Positions 33,001 through 33,992 of a stretch of 33,992 bases of DNA are shown piece after piece. A program made the translations under genes and the position numbers. The notes beneath the pieces were generated by a model. The model was given only the letters and a program-made list of their open reading frames with translations. It searched no databases and was not told where the DNA came from. This stretch comes from an uncultured Ruminococcus sp. (GTDB taxonomy: Bacteria > Bacillota > Clostridia > Lachnospirales > Lachnospiraceae). Where the stretch lies: assembly GCA_946494335.1 (NCBI GenBank), contig CAMMBV010000040.1:1-33992 (forward strand), read 5' to 3'. Position 1 is the stretch's first letter. Each line of letters starts with the position of its first letter.

Positions 33001-33860
33001 TTGTACGCTTTCCCCTCGCCCAGCAGGCCCGCCAGGGCGGCGAGAGCGGCGGATTCATCCGCGGACCCGCTGACATAGACGATGCCCTTGCCGTCCAATG
33101 CTTCATCGATCCCTGTCAGGCCGGTAAATGTGCCGCCGCCCAGGGTAACCTTGCCCGACGAACCGGACTTGGAAACATACAGCAGGCCATAGGTGCCGTC
33201 TTCAATGGTCAGGTCACCGCCCTGATGCTGGATCATCCCATTATATTGGCCCGCACCCGTGATGGTCAGGCTCCCGCTCCCAATGATGATACCGCCGTTG
33301 TTGCCATCGGTGCCGCCCAGGGACACGGCCTTGCCGTTCAGATCCAGCGTGAGAGAGCGGGAAGTCTCCTCGTCATACAGCATTGCGGTGCTGCCGTCGG
33401 CATAGTCCTTTTCGACCTTGATAATCGCCCCGTCAGCCGCAAAGCGAAAAGCGTCCGCCAAACAGGTGTAGTAGGCAACGGCGCCGCCGGTGGTGATCGA
33501 GACATTCTGATCATCCCATTGGGCTTTCATGGTGGTGACAGAATTGCCGCTGTCAATGGACACGGTATCTCCCGGCCAGTAGAGCGTATCCGTGTTGTCA
33601 TTCCGCGCCCAGCCGTGGAAGGCATAGCCCTCCCGGGTGGGGATGGCGTCCGGGATAGTAAATTGGCCGCCGCTCTGGTAGGCCGTATTGTCTGTTGGAG
33701 CGTTCTCACCGCCATTGGCGTCATACTGGACCGTGCAGCCCTCGCCAGCCGTTCCGTCCGTCTGCGTATCATACTCTGTTGCCAGTACCCCGACAGGCAG
33801 TGCCGTCAGCATCATCACCATTGCCAGCAGGCACGCCAGCCCTTTTCTCGTTTTCTTCAT
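30027..33860 (-). CDS. Large secreted multidomain (adhesin-like) protein
   Basis: 1277 residues with a clear signal peptide (MKKTRKGLACLLAMVMMLTA, cleavage near ATEYD). In order: Listeria-Bacteroides (InlB B-type) repeat, about 42-117; a beta-helix-like Gly/Thr-rich region, about 165-260; a His/Cys segment (about 320-375, THHWHECQASGC and CSTCGYT) of the kind seen in Clostridia surface proteins; a carboxypeptidase-regulatory-like module, about 380-460; a module ending SSRFGYLGYRPVLEL, about 650-840, perhaps FGE/DUF6273-like; a second InlB-type repeat, about 850-920; an Ig-like module, about 925-1010; a third InlB-type repeat with GYEFTGWYADKEL, about 1020-1090; a Big2-like module, about 1095-1170; and a fibronectin-like C-terminus. 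There is no LPXTG, SLH or membrane anchor. A surface or matrix-binding role is inferred only from architecture. Confidence 0.92.
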   Translation of the reverse strand: MKKTRKGLACLLAMVMMLTALPVGVLATEYDTQTDGTAGEGCTVQYDANGGENAPTDNTAYQSGGQFTIPDAIPTREGYAFHGWARNDNTDTLYWPGDTVSIDSGNSVTTMKAQWDDQNVSITTGGAVAYYTCLADAFRFAADGAIIKVEKDYADGSTAMLYDEETSRSLTLDLNGKAVSLGGTDGNNGGIIIGSGSLTITGAGQYNGMIQHQGGDLTIEDGTYGLLYVSKSGSSGKVTLGGGTFTGLTGIDEALDGKGIVYVSGSADESAALAALAGLLGEGKAYNSESEAQAETKTEGSDSYVLAWYGNVSIATDDGHTHSWATEWTSDGTHHWHECQASGCDITDNSQKDGYEAHIFDSEQDTDCSTCGYTRTVQSGFTISGTVTSGGSNPAVYAAVKLMQGNTVIAQTTTDQSGHYSFGGVSSGIYNVVAEQDSITKTILVTMSDADATEQNINLPSKGPNSVVTVETDAPAIVIGGVSEIAEAEQPSSDETITVTFIAKKETDTGKQDAINVALPNSSSDDVLYLDLSLTKTTKSSTGSSTTLSIADTGDKVLEIAVPYEFAGKTGVTVYRHHDGSAAALTSLDSQPSTLTDGTFWADETGGYVHIYASKFSTYAIAYTEQTQGQTSLVEGSTYWFDLSDVGIPGTVNSALPGGSISWVPFTYVGTVNAYARTEAGVSTAENVSPYNHSLFIADYNVTNNVSWNDLNTADLIFGTTYISGGVNYKLRAPSVGSGREGDSGTENERGTPNSNEWDMILNKANQNYQDNTNGYIKNWSGAASLGQDTNQLNSTNGRGYSTARFSAMADMSSRFGYLGYRPVLELPAESLSDLTTVTIDLNGGSLNGSTDTVELVVKSDESYTAPSVNGLTAPEGKGFGYWQTENETNYRVGDTVLGSVTSLTAQWIDLPVVKEQLQSATYYVGDTATPLTVEASVTDGGRLEYHWYSATKDDYTDITEIAGASSNTYTPSTTKVGTTYYFCSVININGYGLSAIMLEPAVITVRERTGGTYTLTFDTDGGSAIPSYRGVYGTRVDLSRYQPTREGYEFTGWYADKELTEQITEIRLYGSKTVYAGWEKLDTRQEQKIYMTVPAQERDLKNGSRTTKSKLCTLKLGFAVEDEDMALTYETSDPEVATVEDGKITYQGVGTCTITVTAQETAACKGASLDITVKVGKPGRPTFTPTVSSRTAKKAFTVTSSTVRGVDGWEVQYSIRPDFWRATTKDFLGTGKKLYRKTCTTVHSNRTYYIHVRGYQIVDGKKVYSDWSPMKTIRTK

Positions 33861-33905
33861 AAGCCTATTTCCTTTCCGTATTATATTGCTGCTTATAAAC
33901 GCAAA

Positions 33906-33947
33906 AAGACATATGCCGCCCAGGTTATCCCAGACAACATATGTCTT
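33906..33947 (-). terminator. Probable terminator of a gene beyond the right edge
   Basis: AAGACATATG / CATATGTCTT forms a 10-bp stem with a 22-base loop, followed on the minus strand by TTTTTGCG. It lies upstream of the large secreted-protein gene, so it most likely ends a leftward transcript coming from outside the window. A TATAAT sequence (about 33882-33887) after it may be the -10 of the secreted-protein gene, but its -35 is poor. Confidence 0.55.
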
Positions 33948-33992
33948 CTGATTTTTGTGCTTTATATAATTGTGTTTCTGACAGCAGAAAAA

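Overview
The window looks like chromosomal DNA from an anaerobic, low-to-moderate GC Gram-positive of the Clostridia, most likely Lachnospiraceae. The support is a pyrophosphate-dependent phosphofructokinase beside pyruvate phosphate dikinase, a single-chain glycyl-tRNA synthetase at the end of an M16 protease-era-recO operon, a T-box-controlled thrS, strong AGGAGG ribosome binding sites, and secreted proteins with Listeria-Bacteroides repeats. No sequence search could be run, so the genus is not named. Nearly all genes are on the minus strand; the one clear plus-strand gene is the lipoprotein at 11471-12160. No rRNA, tRNA, CRISPR array, transposase or integrase is visible.

Layout, left to right. 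1-54: the first 18 codons of a ParA-type ATPase leaving the window. 55-409: hairpins, terminators and an orphan C-terminal coding fragment. 410-4503: ppdK and pfp, each with its own promoter, two PPi-linked glycolytic enzymes. 4580-11270: an operon read as M16C protease, era, recO, unknown lipoprotein, glyQS. 11471-12160: a divergent acidic lipoprotein, ending at a bidirectional terminator. 12226-19693: a carbohydrate-uptake locus, with an RbsA-like ATPase, two permeases, a lipoprotein binding protein, a TIM-barrel isomerase/epimerase and a zinc dehydrogenase, followed by a LacI regulator with its own promoter. The same TAAACGTTTT word lies upstream of the operon and against the lacI -10 box. 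19980-22700: T-box leader, thrS and a cysteine-rich DUF1540 protein. 22711-26135: a GntR (YtrA-type) regulator, ABC ATPase and large permease, with a perfect palindrome at the promoter. 26200-26330: a dense cluster of palindromes. 26349-26855: a SEC-C protein. 26949-29842: a thiamine salvage operon thiM-thiE-HAD-thiD without a TPP riboswitch but with a tandem 18-bp repeat touching its -35 box. 30027-33860: a 1277-residue secreted mosaic protein.

Working together: the PPi enzymes suggest energy-saving glycolysis; the ABC operon probably imports a sugar or polyol and oxidises/isomerises it; the thiamine genes recycle the pyrimidine and thiazole halves; the GntR-ABC unit resembles envelope-stress transporters. 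The less explained signals are the palindrome cluster at 26206-26320, the thiM tandem repeat, the hairpin that would hide the DUF1540 ribosome binding site, and the fragments at the left edge.
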